Below are positions 1 to 5,780 of a DNA stretch of 5,804 nt, piece by piece (position 1 is the first letter of the stretch; every line of letters starts with the position of its first letter). Location of the stretch: the NCBI GenBank assembly GCA_020628755.1, contig JAHDEQ010000243.1, positions 1 through 5,804 of the forward strand, written 5' to 3'. This stretch comes from Saprospiraceae bacterium. Lineage in GTDB: Bacteria > Bacteroidota > Bacteroidia > Chitinophagales > Saprospiraceae. The notes under the pieces were generated by a model. That model was not told where the DNA came from. It did no database searches and saw nothing but the letters and a program-made list of their open reading frames with translations. The position numbers and the translations under genes are program-made.

Positions 1-854
1 GTGATAGTACTAACAAAATAATGGTCGTCGGTAACGCCGCCGCCACTCGCTTTTACAAAGTATTTGCCCTGCTTCATACTAGCAGCCAAATCCCAAATTT
101 TATTGACTAAGCGTGGATTGATTTTCATAGATAAATCCTCTTGTGCAAAACGAGCATCTTTAGCTCCTACCATGTCAAGTAAGATGCCATACATAGCATC
201 ATAGTCTTCACGGTGAGGTTTGTTAGACCAATATTGTGAGCCTAAACACCAAGATTTTGAAGTATCAAAGTCAGCATTATCTTGACCTTGATCTTCGGCA
301 TCAAAAAAGATAATATCAACTCCAATATCAATACCATTTTTGCTGATTTGACGAGCAATTTCCAGTAAAGCCCCTACACCACTTGCTCCATCATCTGCAC
401 CATCTATCGGTTCATCAACACGCTTGTCATCTTTGTCGGCCATAAATCGAGAATCCCAGTGTGCGCCTAAAAGTACACGACATTTGTTTTCTGGGTTGTA
501 CTGACCTATTATGTTAGTACCATTATAGACTACACCTGTGTAACCCGTTGCCTGAAAATCTTGCTCAATGACCGTTGCATTAAACTCTTTGAGTTTGGCA
601 GATAGCCAGTTTTTGCAGGCTTTGTGCGGTTCAGAATTGGGAACACGAGGGCCAAAGCTGCATTGTTTGGCAACAAATGCATAGGCCGAGTCCTTATCGA
701 ACTTGGGAATTTTCCGTTTTTTTTCGGGCACGAAAGAGTCGCAATTTATCACATTATCTTTTGAAGGATCATTTTCAGGTTCTAAACATCCTGATATACT
801 GAATGTAGCTCCTAAAAATAGGAATAATAAAAAGGTATAAATTATTTTTTTCAT
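1..854 (-). CDS. Glutaminyl-peptide cyclotransferase-like M28 zinc lipoprotein (C-terminus off the window)
   Basis: Translated by hand from ATG 854-852: 284 codons are open to the window edge with no stop. Residues 1-22 form a lipoprotein signal (MKK, hydrophobic run, lipobox ISGC) with Cys23 as the predicted lipidated residue; the acidic residues just after it (E25, E27, D29) could act in surface export, which is inference. The M28 core follows: AHWDS with H132/D134, GADDGASG with D155, FFDAED with E187-D188, SWCLGSQYW near 201-209, LLDMVG at 225-230 and TDDH at 275-278. By comparison with human glutaminyl cyclase, D155 and D188 would bind the single zinc, E187 and D276 would be catalytic, and the last zinc histidine lies beyond the edge. 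This pattern resembles the Porphyromonas-type cyclase, which converts N-terminal Gln of exported proteins to pyroglutamate. An M28 aminopeptidase is the alternative. Family confidence is high, activity moderate. About 45-50 residues are probably missing. Confidence 0.85.
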   Translation of the reverse strand, partial: MKKIIYTFLLFLFLGATFSISGCLEPENDPSKDNVINCDSFVPEKKRKIPKFDKDSAYAFVAKQCSFGPRVPNSEPHKACKNWLSAKLKEFNATVIEQDFQATGYTGVVYNGTNIIGQYNPENKCRVLLGAHWDSRFMADKDDKRVDEPIDGADDGASGVGALLEIARQISKNGIDIGVDIIFFDAEDQGQDNADFDTSKSWCLGSQYWSNKPHREDYDAMYGILLDMVGAKDARFAQEDLSMKINPRLVNKIWDLAASMKQGKYFVKASGGGVTDDHYFVSTI

Positions 855-872
855 GGATAGTTTGTATTTGTG

Positions 873-888
873 CCTGTCTAAGGACAGG
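873..888. repeat. Small GC-rich hairpin upstream of the cyclase start
   Basis: CCTGTC (873-878) and GACAGG (883-888) are perfect inverted repeats around a four-base loop. The element ends 18 bases before the start codon of the leftward lipoprotein gene, so it would fold in its 5' leader. Six base pairs is short, and a role in translation is only a possibility. Confidence 0.4.
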
Positions 889-947
889 TAAATGTCGATG
901 TGTTTGTGTGCGTATGTATAACTCATCGGGCGGAGCACTAAGGCTAG

Positions 948-955
948 CAAAACTA
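948..955 (-). promoter_or_regulatory. Possible -7 element for the cyclase gene
   Basis: Read on the minus strand this is TAGTTTTG, an exact match to the Bacteroidota -7 consensus TAnnTTTG. It would give a leader of roughly 85-90 bases. No TTG/TTTG -33 element is present at the usual 17-23 base distance; inverted repeat 968-991 lies there instead. An eight-base match with two free positions can occur by chance, so this is a weak call. Confidence 0.3.
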
Positions 956-967
956 TTTTCTGTTGTT

Positions 968-991
968 CTATTTAGCTGCTTAGCTAAATAG
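968..991. repeat. Perfect 10-bp inverted repeat (hairpin A of the triple block)
   Basis: CTATTTAGCT (968-977) and AGCTAAATAG (982-991) are exact reverse complements around the loop GCTT. In the cysS transcript this would be the third hairpin downstream of the stop codon. No U-tract follows it on the minus strand, so it does not look like a standard intrinsic terminator. It also occupies the place where a -33 box for the next gene would be expected, so an operator role is conceivable. Confidence 0.7.
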
Positions 992-1000
992 GATTACGAG

Positions 1001-1047
1001 ATAAAGCTTCCAGCTTTGAGTAACCTTGTAAAGCTTGGAAGCTTTAT
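1001..1047. repeat. Long bulged inverted repeat with nested mini-hairpins (hairpin B)
   Basis: ATAAAGCTTCC (1001-1011) pairs with GGAAGCTTTAT (1037-1047), and AGCTTT (1012-1017) pairs with AAAGCT (1030-1035) after a one-base bulge at T1036. That is 17 base pairs around a 12-base loop. Each arm can also fold on itself: AAAGCT/AGCTTT at 1003-1017, and AAAGCTT/AAGCTTT at 1030-1045. TTTT follows the stem on the plus strand, but no rightward gene precedes it to need a terminator; on the cysS strand the stem is followed by CTCG, not by a U-tract. Confidence 0.7.
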
Positions 1048-1056
1048 TTTGCACTA

Positions 1057-1080
1057 CTTTTAAGTTTTGAAACTTAAAAG
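1057..1080. repeat. Perfect 11-bp inverted repeat (hairpin C)
   Basis: CTTTTAAGTTT (1057-1067) and AAACTTAAAAG (1070-1080) are exact reverse complements with a two-base centre. It lies 60 bases past the cysS stop codon and is the first hairpin a cysS transcript would form. The stem is AT-rich and no U-tract follows on the cysS strand, so it would be a poor classical terminator. A protein-binding palindrome is equally possible. Confidence 0.7.
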
Positions 1081-1096
1081 AACAGCCTTACTTTTG
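1066..1096 (+). promoter_or_regulatory. Candidate rightward promoter facing the cysS 3' end
   Basis: TTTG at 1066-1069, a 19-base spacer and TACTTTTG at 1089-1096 fit the Bacteroidota consensus TTTG-N19-TAnnTTTG on the plus strand. Transcription would start near 1101-1103 and run antisense into the end of cysS; I see no open reading frame for it to drive before it enters cysS. The -33 element sits in the centre of palindrome 1057-1080. The match is good but unsupported by any downstream gene, so chance is a real alternative. Confidence 0.3.
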
Positions 1097-1140
1097 ATAC
1101 ACCGCCACTCATTGATACATAAACACTTAGACACATAAAA

Positions 1141-2670
1141 TTATTCTTTAGTCCAAGTAGTACCTTCTTTTCCGTCTTTTAAAACGATACTTACTTCTTT
1201 TAAAGTGTCTCTAATCTTGTCAGAGGTTGCCCAGTCTTTATTGGCACGAGCTGTTTGGCGAATATCAATGATTAAATCCATCAATCCACCAAGAGCGCCG
1301 TTGCCATTGCTTCCAGCAGTGGCATGGGTTTCGTCTTTGAGCCCGAATATTTCAAAAATAAAGTTATTGAATACTTCTTTCATTCTAGCCAAAGTATCAC
1401 CAGTTATATCATTGAAAGAAAGATGTCCTGCTCTGAGACCATTGATTTTGGGAACAGTTTCAAATAAGCGTGCAAGTGCTTTGGGTGAATTGAAATCGTC
1501 GTTCATATCCACAAAAGCATCATTAATCAAGCTATTTATCTCTTTGTCCAAATCGGCATTACTGCCATTGCCTGGATGTTTTAAATCTTGTAAAATTTTG
1601 TTGGCTTCCATCAGGCGGCGATAGCCTTTTTCGGCAGCCAATAGAGCATCGTTTGTTAGGTCGAGTGTGCTACGATAATGCGATTGTAACATAAAAAATC
1701 GAATTACCATAGGACTGTAGCCTTTGGTAATATGTGGACTGTCACCAGAAAACAATTCTTGTGGCGTGATGGAATTGCTCACGCCCGTTTCGGGGTCAAC
1801 AGATTTAGACATTTTTTTGCCATTCATCAACAACATATTGGCGTGTAGCCAATAGTTGGCAGGAGAACATTTACAAGCTCCTTCGTTTTGAGCAATTTCG
1901 TTTTCATGATGTGGAAACTTTAGGTCATTTCCGCCGCCATGAATATCAAACGTTTCGCCTAGATATTTGGTACTCATAGCTGAACATTCTAAATGCCAAC
2001 CTGGGAAGCCAACAGACCAAGGCGAGTTCCAACGCATAAGATGCGTTGGGTCTGCTTTTATCCAAATCGCAAAATCAGAAGGATGGTTTTTTTCACCTTG
2101 ATTTTTTAAATCATCACGTGTTTCGGACAATAAATCTTCGATTACACGACCTGATAATTTACCATAACTATTATTTTCTTTAGCAAATTTTAAAGTATCA
2201 AAATAGACCGAACCATTTTTGACATAGCCATAGCCATTGTCCATGATTTTTTGAACCATTTCGATTTGTTCGATGATATGTCCTGTCGCACGAGGCTCAA
2301 TATTAGGCGGTAAGGTGTTGAAAATACGCATCATGTCGTGAAAACCATTGGTATAGTGCTGGACTACTTCCATTGGTTCGAGTTGTTCGAGACGTGCTTT
2401 TTTAGAGATTTTATCTTCTGCACCGATGTCGGTATCGCCTTCGAGATGTCCTACATCAGTGATATTACGGACATAGCGTACTTTGAACTCCAAAAAATTG
2501 AGGTAGCGATAAATAATATCAAAGTTGACAAAGGTTCGACAGTTTCCGAGGTGGACATCGCTGTAAACCGTTGGGCCACACACGTACATACCGATGCTGC
2601 CTTCATTGATGGGTTGAAATTTTTCTTTTTTTCGAGAAAGACTATTATAGAGGAAAATCTCTTTATTCAT
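1141..2670 (-). CDS. cysS: Cysteinyl-tRNA synthetase
   Basis: Cytoplasmic class I aminoacyl-tRNA synthetase that charges tRNA-Cys with cysteine using ATP. The 509-residue product has the full set of hallmarks: the N-terminal YVCGPTVY motif with C31, the HIGH box as HLGN (40-43), GWHLECSAM with C229, HGGGNDLKFPHHENE with H254 and E258, and the KMSKS box at 286-290. C31, C229, H254 and E258 match the four zinc ligands that give the enzyme its selectivity for cysteine. Residues 293-320 (through the ITPQELFSGD stretch) form an insert relative to the E. coli enzyme of 461 residues, which partly explains the greater length and which I associate with bacteroidete CysS. The C-terminal third is the helical DALR/anticodon region. 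No Shine-Dalgarno sequence is evident before the ATG at 2670. It is a single complete gene with no sign of damage, divergent from the methyltransferase gene across 135 bases. Confidence 0.97.
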   Translation of the reverse strand: MNKEIFLYNSLSRKKEKFQPINEGSIGMYVCGPTVYSDVHLGNCRTFVNFDIIYRYLNFLEFKVRYVRNITDVGHLEGDTDIGAEDKISKKARLEQLEPMEVVQHYTNGFHDMMRIFNTLPPNIEPRATGHIIEQIEMVQKIMDNGYGYVKNGSVYFDTLKFAKENNSYGKLSGRVIEDLLSETRDDLKNQGEKNHPSDFAIWIKADPTHLMRWNSPWSVGFPGWHLECSAMSTKYLGETFDIHGGGNDLKFPHHENEIAQNEGACKCSPANYWLHANMLLMNGKKMSKSVDPETGVSNSITPQELFSGDSPHITKGYSPMVIRFFMLQSHYRSTLDLTNDALLAAEKGYRRLMEANKILQDLKHPGNGSNADLDKEINSLINDAFVDMNDDFNSPKALARLFETVPKINGLRAGHLSFNDITGDTLARMKEVFNNFIFEIFGLKDETHATAGSNGNGALGGLMDLIIDIRQTARANKDWATSDKIRDTLKEVSIVLKDGKEGTTWTKE

Positions 2671-2805
2671 TGTGGATATATTTTTTCTTCTCTAACGAAA
2701 CATTGATTTAAATGGTTCTGTTAACTGGTTTTAGTTTGCATTTTGGGCAGAACAAAAAACGCCACGAAAATACAGACTTTTTAGTAAAGTTGCTGAATTA
2801 GTTTT

Positions 2806-3402
2806 ATGAATAAAGAAGCTTATAATAAAATTGCTAAAGAATGGATTGCTTATAGAAGTCAATCTTTTTTGAGTGAATTGGTAATAGATTTTGCTAAAAA
2901 GTTACCAAAACAAGCAAAGGTGCTGGATATTGGCTGCGGAGCTGCTTATCCGATAAGCAGCTTTTTGTCTGATTCGGGATTTGACGTTACGGGGATAGAT
3001 GTTTCAGAACGACTTTTAGCACATGCAAAGGAGTTGAACATTAAGAATGCAAAATTTATTTTATGTGATTTTTTTGAATTCCGACCATCAAAGCAATTTG
3101 ATGGTATCATTGCTTTTGATTCATTTTTTCATTTTCCAAAAGAAAGACAAAAAGAGATTTATCAGATGGTTTCTAATTGGATGAATCAAGGAGCTTATTT
3201 GCTTTTTACGCATGGGAGCAAAGATGGAGAAATAGAAGGGGAAATGTTTGGAGAAACATTTTATTATAGCTGTTTGAGTTTGATAGAAATTAAAAATTTA
3301 ATAAAAAAAGCTGGATTGGAAATTGTGGAAATACATGAAAATTATATCGAAAAGCAGACACAAAAAGATTTAGTTGTACTAGCACGCAAAGTTGTAAAAT
3401 AG
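2806..3402 (+). CDS. Small class I SAM-dependent methyltransferase, substrate unknown
   Basis: The 198-residue protein is a single Rossmann-type methyltransferase domain. Motif I, VLDIGCGAAYP (39-49), is the glycine-rich SAM loop; the acidic end of strand two is GIDVS (63-67, D65), which should bind the ribose hydroxyls; CDFFEF (87-92) is the adenine-contact region; FDGIIAFDSFFHF (98-110) is motif IV, and YLLFTHG (131-137) the following strand. The N-terminus (YNKIAKEWIAY) is typical of the Methyltransf_11/25 type. Nothing identifies the acceptor, which could be a small molecule, lipid or protein. It is the only plus-strand protein gene, is visibly more AT-rich than cysS or the permease gene (by eye, some stretches are near 25-28% GC), and abuts the convergent permease gene with three bases between stops. 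This may reflect acquisition by transfer, which is inference. ATG at 2806 is the natural start; no ribosome-binding sequence is clear. Confidence 0.85.
   Translation: MNKEAYNKIAKEWIAYRSQSFLSELVIDFAKKLPKQAKVLDIGCGAAYPISSFLSDSGFDVTGIDVSERLLAHAKELNIKNAKFILCDFFEFRPSKQFDGIIAFDSFFHFPKERQKEIYQMVSNWMNQGAYLLFTHGSKDGEIEGEMFGETFYYSCLSLIEIKNLIKKAGLEIVEIHENYIEKQTQKDLVVLARKVVK
2940..2966 (+). terminator. Terminator-like hairpin inside the methyltransferase gene
   Basis: AGCTGCTTAT (2940-2949) and ATAAGCAGCT (2953-2962) form a perfect 10-bp stem around the loop CCG. The stem ends in T and TTTT (2963-2966) follows. On the plus strand this has the form of an intrinsic terminator, yet it lies about 135 bases into the open reading frame, just after the SAM-binding motif I codons. 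The minus strand has no T-run after it, so it is not placed to terminate permease transcripts. Translating ribosomes would normally mask it. Confidence 0.35.
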
Positions 3403-3405
3403 AAT

Positions 3406-4620
3406 TTATTGTTCTCTGACCATCGCTGAAATACGTTGGGCACGCCAAGCAGGAGGAAAAGAGGCCAACAATCCAATAGTAATAACTGTAATTGCCACCA
3501 CTAAAAAGTCAAAAAATCGCATACTGATAGGGTAGGAGTTGATGACAAAACCATCGGGTATAGGGACTATACCAAAGTTTTTTTGGACAACATATAAAAT
3601 GATGGCCAGCAGAAAACCAATCGCTATACCGAGTAAGCACATCAACAAACCTTCGCTTAGAAATATATTTCTAATCAAGGGTTTATCTGCTCCCATAGAT
3701 TGTAGTATGGCGATGTCTTTTTTCTTTTCCATCACAATCATCCATAGCGAACCGACTAGATTGAAGGCAACCAAAAGCAGAGTTAGCGAAAGAATAGCAA
3801 AGCTCATCCATTTTTCGATGTTCATCAATTTAAGGAAGGCTTCGTCTTGTTGAAAGCGATTTTTGATGATGACTTGGTCGCCCAAAATATTTTGGATAGC
3901 AGCAATACTTGCTGCTTGGTCGGCATTTTTATCCAATTTGATTTCGAGGTAACTAATCTCATCTTTGAATTGCAATAAATCTTGAACGAAAGAAAGAGAT
4001 GTTAAAATATACGTATTGAAATCTTGCTGTATGCTAAAAACGCCTGCTGGATACATATACTTTTTGTAAAAAGGATTGCCCAAAGGCCCAACTTTTTTTC
4101 GCTTGGCCATGTAAACCGTCACCGCCGAAAAAGGGTCGTCCACATTGATGCTTAGTTTGTTGTACATTTCGGCACCAAAAACGGCCATAGCACGTTCGCT
4201 ATCTTGCAGTAGATATTCGCCGTCTCGAAGAGTTGAATCTATTTGAGTTACCTCATTAAAATAATTATCTACTCCTTTGAGCATACCAATATCTTGCGTG
4301 CCTTTATACTCAAAAATGGCAACTTCTTCTAGGGTTTTTGATACGGCTAAAACAGCATCTAAATTTTTGATTTGAGCAAATTGCGTGGAATCAACTGTAA
4401 ATGTTTTGCCCTCAGCAGGTTGGATTTTTACATCAGGATTGAAATTGCTGAACAAACCCGTTATCAAATCCTCGAAGCCATTAAACACAGACAATACGAG
4501 TATCAAGGCAGCAGTACCAATGGATAGTCCAAAGATGGAAATACCCGATATGATATTGATAGCATTGGTTGATTTTTTGCTAAACAAATACCGTCTTGCT
4601 ACTCGTATTGGAAGATTCAT
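3406..4620 (-). CDS. LolC/LolE-family lipoprotein-releasing ABC transporter permease
   Basis: Inner-membrane permease of the type that, with the ATPase LolD, extracts lipoproteins from the inner membrane for transfer to the periplasmic carrier LolA. The 404-residue protein has the family architecture: the N-terminal ARRYLFSKKS segment, transmembrane helix 1 at about 23-46 ending in the family motif LSVFNGFED, a long periplasmic domain (about 50-270), then three helices near 272-296, 322-345 and 369-388. The cytoplasmic stretch KKKDIAILQSMGA (299-311) followed by IFLSEG (319-324) is the conserved FtsX-type coupling region facing the ATPase. Length is normal for LolC/E. No LolD-like ATPase gene is in the window, as is common when the permease gene stands alone. 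Whether the complex is a homodimer or has a second permease cannot be told, so no letter is assigned. It lies 77 bases downstream of the kinase gene and may be cotranscribed with it. Confidence 0.88.
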   Translation of the reverse strand: MNLPIRVARRYLFSKKSTNAINIISGISIFGLSIGTAALILVLSVFNGFEDLITGLFSNFNPDVKIQPAEGKTFTVDSTQFAQIKNLDAVLAVSKTLEEVAIFEYKGTQDIGMLKGVDNYFNEVTQIDSTLRDGEYLLQDSERAMAVFGAEMYNKLSINVDDPFSAVTVYMAKRKKVGPLGNPFYKKYMYPAGVFSIQQDFNTYILTSLSFVQDLLQFKDEISYLEIKLDKNADQAASIAAIQNILGDQVIIKNRFQQDEAFLKLMNIEKWMSFAILSLTLLLVAFNLVGSLWMIVMEKKKDIAILQSMGADKPLIRNIFLSEGLLMCLLGIAIGFLLAIILYVVQKNFGIVPIPDGFVINSYPISMRFFDFLVVAITVITIGLLASFPPAWRAQRISAMVREQ

Positions 4621-4639
4621 TTTATGCCATACAGTTAAA

Positions 4640-4656
4640 GCAAGATGAAATCTTGC
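4640..4656. repeat. Perfect 7-bp hairpin upstream of the permease start
   Basis: GCAAGAT (4640-4646) and ATCTTGC (4650-4656) are exact reverse complements around a three-base loop, GAA on the plus strand and TTC on the minus strand. In the leftward transcript the stem is followed by TTTAACTG, a very weak U-tract, 19 bases before the permease start codon. It could be a weak terminator or attenuator between kinase and permease, or a translational element. Confidence 0.5.
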
Positions 4657-4668
4657 ATGATAAGTTTC

Positions 4669-4689
4669 GTAGAAGAAGAATTCTTCTAC
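4669..4689. repeat. Perfect 9-bp hairpin just after the kinase stop codon
   Basis: GTAGAAGAA (4669-4677) and TTCTTCTAC (4681-4689) are exact reverse complements around the loop GAA. It starts eight bases past the kinase stop codon on the leftward strand, the usual place for a 3'-end stabilising hairpin or terminator. The leftward strand continues GAAACTTATC, so there is no U-tract. Its loop has the same sequence as that of the neighbouring hairpin at 4640-4656. Confidence 0.6.
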
Positions 4690-4697
4690 CTGCTATT

Positions 4698-5609
4698 TTA
4701 TAGGTCAAACTTTGTTAAGCGTACAAACTCCTTGAGGCGTTTGTTGATGTCGGCTTTTTTGAGTCCTTTCATACGACCAATACTAAAATCTTCGACACAA
4801 AAAGAAGCCATAGCAGAGCCATAAATCAAAGCACGTTTCATATTTTCAAAGCTCACACTATTTTTGCTAGCCAAGTAACCAATAAATCCACCAGCAAAAG
4901 TGTCACCTGCGCCTGTTGGGTCAAAAACATCGGCCAAAGGAAGAGCAGGAGCAGAAAATATTTTGTCTTTATGAAAAAGTAGCGCACCATGTTCTCCTTT
5001 CTTTATAACGAGAAATTCGGGTCCCATCTTGTGTATAACTTTAGCAGCTTTGACCAAGGAGTATTCGCCTGAAAGCTGGCGTGCTTCTTCGTCATTGATG
5101 GTTAGAACATCTACCTTTTTAAGTACTTTTTTGAGACCATCTAAAGCCACATCCATCCAAAAATTCATAGTATCTAGGACGACCAATTTTGGATTTTTCA
5201 TTTGTTCGACCACCTTCATTTGAATTTCAGGAGTCAAATTACCGAGCATGACGAACTTTGAATTTTTATAAGACTCAGGTAAAATCGGGTCGAAATCAGC
5301 CAAAACATTCAGGTCTGTCACCAAAGTATCTCTTTGGTTCATATTGTCATGATAGCGTCCCGACCAAAAGAAAGACTTTTCGCCTTCTTTTATTTGTAAT
5401 CCTTCGAGGTTGATACCACGAGCTTTCATAAAATCCATTTCGACTTGAGGAAAATCATCTCCTACAACCGAAACCAAATTAATAGTATCCGTAAAATGCG
5501 AAGCAGCAATGCTTGCATACAAAGCAGCTCCTCCAACAACCATTTCGGCTTTTCCGTAAGGCGTTTCGATGGTGTCAAAAGCTACTGTTCCAACAGTTAA
5601 TAAACTCAT
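4698..5609 (-). CDS. PfkB-family (ribokinase-like) sugar or nucleoside kinase
   Basis: ATP-dependent cytoplasmic kinase of the ribokinase/PfkB superfamily, phosphorylating a hydroxyl of a sugar, nucleoside or similar compound. The 303 residues match the usual family length. The N-terminal VGTVAFDTI (6-14) leads into the glycine-pair substrate motif VVGGAALYASIAAS (24-37, PfkB signature 1 region); VVGDD (48-52) follows; NDEEA (172-176) is the conserved N-x-x-E magnesium/phosphate motif; LVIKKGEHGALLF (200-212) is the ATP-site strand; and DPTGAGDTFAGGF (230-242) is PfkB signature 2, with the anion hole GAGD and D236 as catalytic base. Nothing I can see fixes the substrate: adenosine, ribose or fructose derivatives are all possible, and the context (permease, tRNA) does not help. 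ATG at 5609 lies in an A/T-rich leader without a Shine-Dalgarno sequence. CAAAGATT at 5638-5645 read leftwards is one mismatch from a -7 box, too weak to list as a promoter. Confidence 0.92.
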   Translation of the reverse strand: MSLLTVGTVAFDTIETPYGKAEMVVGGAALYASIAASHFTDTINLVSVVGDDFPQVEMDFMKARGINLEGLQIKEGEKSFFWSGRYHDNMNQRDTLVTDLNVLADFDPILPESYKNSKFVMLGNLTPEIQMKVVEQMKNPKLVVLDTMNFWMDVALDGLKKVLKKVDVLTINDEEARQLSGEYSLVKAAKVIHKMGPEFLVIKKGEHGALLFHKDKIFSAPALPLADVFDPTGAGDTFAGGFIGYLASKNSVSFENMKRALIYGSAMASFCVEDFSIGRMKGLKKADINKRLKEFVRLTKFDL

Positions 5610-5643
5610 ATAAAAATTATTTTTAAAAAAATTGCTTCAAAGA

Positions 5644-5674
5644 TTGCACTTTTATTTGGAAAGTAATAAATTTG
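5644..5674 (+). promoter_or_regulatory. Bacteroidota-type promoter of the tRNA-Asn gene
   Basis: TTG at 5644-5646, a 20-base spacer and TAAATTTG at 5667-5674 match the sigma-ABfr consensus TTG-N17-23-TAnnTTTG exactly. Transcription would begin near 5680, leaving a leader of about 25 bases before the mature tRNA. Position, strand and a strongly expressed gene downstream all support it. A second TTTG at 5655-5658 is too close to the -7 box to serve as the -33 element. Confidence 0.72.
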
Positions 5675-5706
5675 CAACCGCCTTTTGAAGGAAAGGTAAT
5701 TTAAAT

Positions 5707-5780
5707 GCTTCCTTAGCTCAGCTGGTTAGAGCATCTGACTGTTAATCAGAGGGTCCAAGGTTCAAGTCCTTGAGGGAGCG
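5707..5780 (+). tRNA. trnN: tRNA-Asn (anticodon GUU)
   Basis: A complete cloverleaf can be drawn. Acceptor stem GCTTCCT (5707-5713) pairs with AGGGAGC (5773-5779), with one T-G wobble. T8-A9 is followed by D stem GCTC/GAGC (5716-5719, 5729-5732) with GG in the loop. The anticodon stem TCTGA/TCAGA (5734-5738, 5746-5750) encloses the loop CTGTTAA, giving anticodon GTT at 5741-5743. The T arm is CAAGG-TTCAAGT-CCTTG, and the discriminator is G at 5780, as expected for asparagine. CCA is not encoded (CAT follows), so the 3' end must be added by CCA nucleotidyltransferase. It decodes AAC and AAU. Confidence 0.96.

Noticed and set aside
968..1080. CRISPR array or tandem direct repeats
   Set aside because: The three elements are palindromes with different sequences, not copies of a common repeat with variable spacers.
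1205..1624. 139-codon plus-strand open frame over cysS
   Set aside because: It is antisense to well-conserved cysS sequence, its translation has no recognisable domain, and it ends inside the gene. It is a frame shadow.
2338..2706. 122-codon plus-strand open frame over the 5' end of cysS
   Set aside because: It covers the antisense of the HLGN and zinc-ligand region of cysS. No family features or start context were seen.
2671..2805. T-box or other riboswitch leader for cysS, or promoters for cysS and the methyltransferase
   Set aside because: No specifier-loop or T-box consensus word was seen and T-boxes are not typical of Bacteroidota. The nearest -7-like words (TAGTTTGC at 2732, TAAAGTTG at 2785) each deviate from consensus and lack a spaced TTG.
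3539..3853. 104-codon plus-strand open frame within the permease gene
   Set aside because: It lies opposite the transmembrane and coupling segments of the permease, and its translation resembles a reverse reading of hydrophobic helices rather than a known protein.
4385..4648. 87-codon plus-strand open frame across the permease start
   Set aside because: It is mostly antisense to the conserved N-terminal helix of the permease and has no promoter or family match.
5029..5223. 64-codon plus-strand open frame within the kinase gene
   Set aside because: It is antisense to the conserved NDEEA region of the kinase, with no independent coding evidence.
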